From CAYGAW01 sp964347945 (GTDB lineage Bacteria; Chloroflexota; Anaerolineae; UBA7937; B3-Chlor), in the NCBI GenBank assembly GCA_964347945.1, contig CAYGAW010000136.1:1-17104 (forward strand): DNA of 17,104 bases, in the 5' to 3' direction. This document shows positions 14,982 to 17,104 of this stretch, one piece after another (position 1 is the first letter of the stretch; every line of letters begins with the position of its first letter). Position numbers and translations under genes: made by a program. The notes under the pieces are model-generated. The model worked only from the letters and a program-made list of their open reading frames with translations. It searched no databases and was not told where the DNA came from.

Positions 14982-15845
14982 TTAGCCCTTCACAGCCCCG
15001 GCTAAGTAATCCGCCCTGAGCCACCTCTGCATTAGGTATGTAACGATGACCACCGGGATGGTGACGATGGTGGCCCAGGTGGCCACGACCGTAGGGCCCG
15101 AACGCCCGATGATGTCCAGAATCTGGATGGGCAGCGTGGGATGCAAGAGGGTCAAGAAGCGTGCATATGTAACCTCGTCCCAAGACAAGAGCCACGTAAA
15201 TATGGCCGCAACTGAGATGCCAGGAGCCGCCAGCGGAATCACGACGCGCCACAGCGTGCCAATCCTACTTGCGCCGTCCACGCTGGCCGCCTCCTCCAAG
15301 TCGCGGGGGATGGTCTCAAAGGCACCAACTAGGATCCAAGCACATACGGGCAACACCAGGATCAGATGTGCGAAAACGAGGCCTATGATGCCCTCATGCA
15401 AGCCCATCCGAAGAAACAGCACAGCCACCGGCAACGCGATCCCAATCTCGGGATACATTCTAGTGAAAAACAGGCTCAGTATCAAGAAGTACTTGATCTT
15501 GGGTGCCATCCGAGAGATAGCGTATGCGCCTGGGACACTGATGATCACCGCGATGACTGTCGTTACCGTAGCCACAACCATGCTCTTCGTGAAGGCCGGA
15601 TAGAGAGTTTCGCTATTGAGCACGCGTTCCCACCACTGGGTGGTGAACTTGCTGGGGAAGTAGGCCGGGTCAGGTCTGAAGAACTCGCTGGGGTCCATGA
15701 CCGATAGCACAACCATGAAGTAGACCGGAGCGATGGTCACAGCTACCACAACCAATACCAGTAGTGCGAATCCGACCCTGCCGAGCACCCTGCGCCAGTT
15801 GATGACGCGACGCTTCACTACATCGTCCGACACGCCTACGCTCAT
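14982..15845 (-). CDS. Trehalose/maltose-type ABC permease, second subunit (MalG type)
   Basis: The 287-residue inner-membrane protein has six hydrophobic segments (first at 23-45), the EAA loop EEAASVDGASRIGTLWRVVIP (184-204) and the MalG-like end RADYLAGAVKG. Its ATG overlaps the stop of the preceding permease in a 4-base ATGA, so translation is coupled. treT follows after about 30 bases. A decayed relative of this gene lies at 13155-13660. Trehalose or maltose as substrate is inferred from the neighbouring treT and the gene order; permease sequence alone does not fix it. Confidence 0.9.
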   Translation of the reverse strand: MSVGVSDDVVKRRVINWRRVLGRVGFALLVLVVVAVTIAPVYFMVVLSVMDPSEFFRPDPAYFPSKFTTQWWERVLNSETLYPAFTKSMVVATVTTVIAVIISVPGAYAISRMAPKIKYFLILSLFFTRMYPEIGIALPVAVLFLRMGLHEGIIGLVFAHLILVLPVCAWILVGAFETIPRDLEEAASVDGASRIGTLWRVVIPLAAPGISVAAIFTWLLSWDEVTYARFLTLLHPTLPIQILDIIGRSGPTVVATWATIVTIPVVIVTYLMQRWLRADYLAGAVKG

Positions 15846-16750
15846 CCCGTTATCTCCTCCGTTCCAGCAAGGCGAATGTAGAGTACCACCGTGACCAAGA
15901 TCATCACCAGGAGTATGGTGGATGTGGCAGCTGACGTCGTGTAGTAGACTCGCTGGTATTCGTAGTATCCAAAGGTTGACAGCACAGGTACAGTGCGGCC
16001 AACTCCCAGCCCCATGGGATGGGCGAAAATCCGGAAGGCGTCAATACCCCTAATAACCACGGCCGATGTGATCGCCGGCCTTAGCAGAGGCAGTGTCACA
16101 TAGCGGAAACGGTGCCATACTCCCGCCCCATCAACCTGGGCCGCCTCGTACAGCTCAGTAGGTATGGACTCCAACCCTGCCAAGAGGATCAACATCACCA
16201 GTGGGGTAACCTTCCACATGTCTGACATAGCTACCGTGAAAAGCGCCAGCGGTTCTGCTAGCCAGTCTATGGGCTGACTGATCAGATTCAGATCCATGAG
16301 TGCTTGATTGAGATAGCCAGAGGATAGAAAGATGTACCGCATGTTCGAAGCCGCCACCACCACGGGGATGCCGAGGGGCAAAAGTATGATAGCTCGGAAG
16401 ATGCCTCTACCCCGGAAACGTCGAGCCATCATCATGGCCACCATCAAGCCCAAGACCAGCTCGAGGCTCACGCTGGTAAAGGTGACGATCAGAGTATTGG
16501 TAAACGCAGAGACGAACTGGTAGTCCTGGATCACCAGTTGGTAGCTCTCCAATGAAGGGAATCCTCCCCCGCGAGGAGGGTCCTGGAAGCCAAGAAGAAT
16601 AGAGGCGAAGACCGGTATCAGCGTCGTCCCGAAGACATACAAAAACAAGGGACTGATCAAAACGATCTCAAACCAGTGTCTCCTGAACAAGGATCTGACG
16701 CTTTCTAGGCGGGCGGGGGCATACGGTCGCGCCAGCTCGGCAGTAGTCAT
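15842..16750 (-). CDS. Trehalose/maltose-type ABC permease, first subunit (MalF type)
   Basis: The 302-residue membrane protein has a short cytoplasmic N-terminus rich in Arg, six predicted spans (first at 28-53) and the EAA loop YEAAQVDGAGVWHRFRYVTLP (201-221). It lacks the long MalF extension of E. coli. Its ATG at 16750 has GGAG nine bases upstream. It is separated from the binding-protein gene by 63 bases that contain a perfect 13-base hairpin, and it overlaps the second permease gene by four bases. It forms the channel with the permease at 14982-15845. Confidence 0.9.
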   Translation of the reverse strand: MTTAELARPYAPARLESVRSLFRRHWFEIVLISPLFLYVFGTTLIPVFASILLGFQDPPRGGGFPSLESYQLVIQDYQFVSAFTNTLIVTFTSVSLELVLGLMVAMMMARRFRGRGIFRAIILLPLGIPVVVAASNMRYIFLSSGYLNQALMDLNLISQPIDWLAEPLALFTVAMSDMWKVTPLVMLILLAGLESIPTELYEAAQVDGAGVWHRFRYVTLPLLRPAITSAVVIRGIDAFRIFAHPMGLGVGRTVPVLSTFGYYEYQRVYYTTSAATSTILLVMILVTVVLYIRLAGTEEITG

Positions 16751-16775
16751 GTTGGTCAGCTCCAGCCAGAATGAA

Positions 16776-16806
16776 GGGGACTGGGCCTGCGAGAGGCCCA
16801 GTCCCC
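16776..16806 (-). promoter_or_regulatory. Perfect 13-base hairpin between binding-protein and permease genes
   Basis: GGGGACTGGGCCT (16776-16788) and AGGCCCAGTCCCC (16794-16806) are exact reverse complements around a five-base loop. The stem begins eight bases after the binding-protein stop. The following RNA reads UUCAUUCU, only a weak U-tract, so complete termination is unlikely. Partial termination or protection of the upstream message from 3' decay would give more binding protein than permease. Confidence 0.7.
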
Positions 16807-16813
16807 AAAGATG

Positions 16814-17104
16814 CTACTCTTCCTGGGCAGCGATGAGCGCCGCCAGACGAGCGCCAACGTCATTGAGGACAGCATTCACGTCCTCACCGTCATAAACGGC
16901 GCGGTCCCATGCCTCGGTGATCAACGGAAACACATCCGTCGTCAAGTACGGCACGTTGGGCCGCAACACCCCGTCCCTAGCGGCCGCCTGGATCGCATCC
17001 CACAAAGGCTGCTGATCCTCAGCCACCAGACCTAGCGCGTCATCTCGCACCGCCGGCCACGATAGCTCGGATACGAATATCTCCTGCGCCTCCTGCGACG
17101 TCAT
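16814..17104 (-). CDS. C-terminal part of a sugar-binding protein of an ABC importer
   Basis: Only the last 96 residues lie in the window; the gene enters from the right edge, so its true start is outside it. The end has the usual form of family 1 (MalE-like) solute-binding proteins: RPNVPYLTTDVFPLITEAW is the closing block, in which the ligand-side helix precedes the C-terminus, followed by a helix ending ALIAAQEE. As the first gene before malF- and malG-type permeases and treT, it is probably the trehalose/maltose-binding protein. The sugar specificity cannot be read from this fragment. Confidence 0.8.
   Translation of the reverse strand: MTSQEAQEIFVSELSWPAVRDDALGLVAEDQQPLWDAIQAAARDGVLRPNVPYLTTDVFPLITEAWDRAVYDGEDVNAVLNDVGARLAALIAAQEE

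Overview
The window looks like a piece of a moderately GC-rich bacterial chromosome. The gene content (a B12-binding-like radical SAM protein paired with a DUF2344 protein, an archaeal-type maltose/trehalose importer with trehalose synthase TreT, a Thermus-like glucose-binding lipoprotein, an ArsA/Get3-type ATPase) fits a deep-branching, possibly thermophilic bacterium such as a member of Chloroflexota. That placement is an inference from gene families and is not proven here. No rRNA, tRNA, CRISPR, insertion sequence or phage gene was seen.

Left part, 1-7315, is a mix of housekeeping and redox genes. A truncated, exported thioredoxin-fold protein (1-482, minus) is divergent from a GlcD-type FAD oxidase (758-2149, plus), and each has a good sigma70-like promoter in the 275-base gap. 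A Rieske oxygenase (2289-3281) follows. After a hairpin-rich gene-free stretch of about 450 bases, a strong promoter drives a radical SAM protein (3749-5614) and its usual partner, a DUF2344 protein (5649-6311). A convergent ArsA-like ATPase (6392-7315, minus) closes this part.

Right part, 7565-17104, is all on the minus strand and is a sugar-uptake cluster. In transcription order (right to left) it holds: the C-terminal end of a solute-binding protein (16814-17104), two permeases (15842-16750 and 14982-15845), trehalose synthase treT (13688-14950), a decayed permease plus treT-tail remnant (13083-13660), one MalK-type ATPase (11948-13048), then a second importer made of a lipoprotein that resembles Thermus glucose/mannose-binding protein (10460-11755), two more permeases (9430-10359 and 8579-9433) and a Gfo/Idh/MocA oxidoreductase (7565-8569).

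The order malE-malF-malG-treT-malK is that of the Thermococcus litoralis trehalose/maltose locus. Here the glucose-type importer lacks its own ATPase and sits directly after malK, so one ATPase probably powers both importers. TreT would convert imported trehalose to glucose and NDP-glucose (or the reverse), so both importers feed a glucose pool. In both importers a strong hairpin lies between the binding-protein gene and the first permease gene. The clearest unexpected item is the remnant between treT and malK: a second malG-treT unit that kept its reading frame for a long time, then decayed with four in-frame stops and a deletion joining mid-malG to the last codons of treT.
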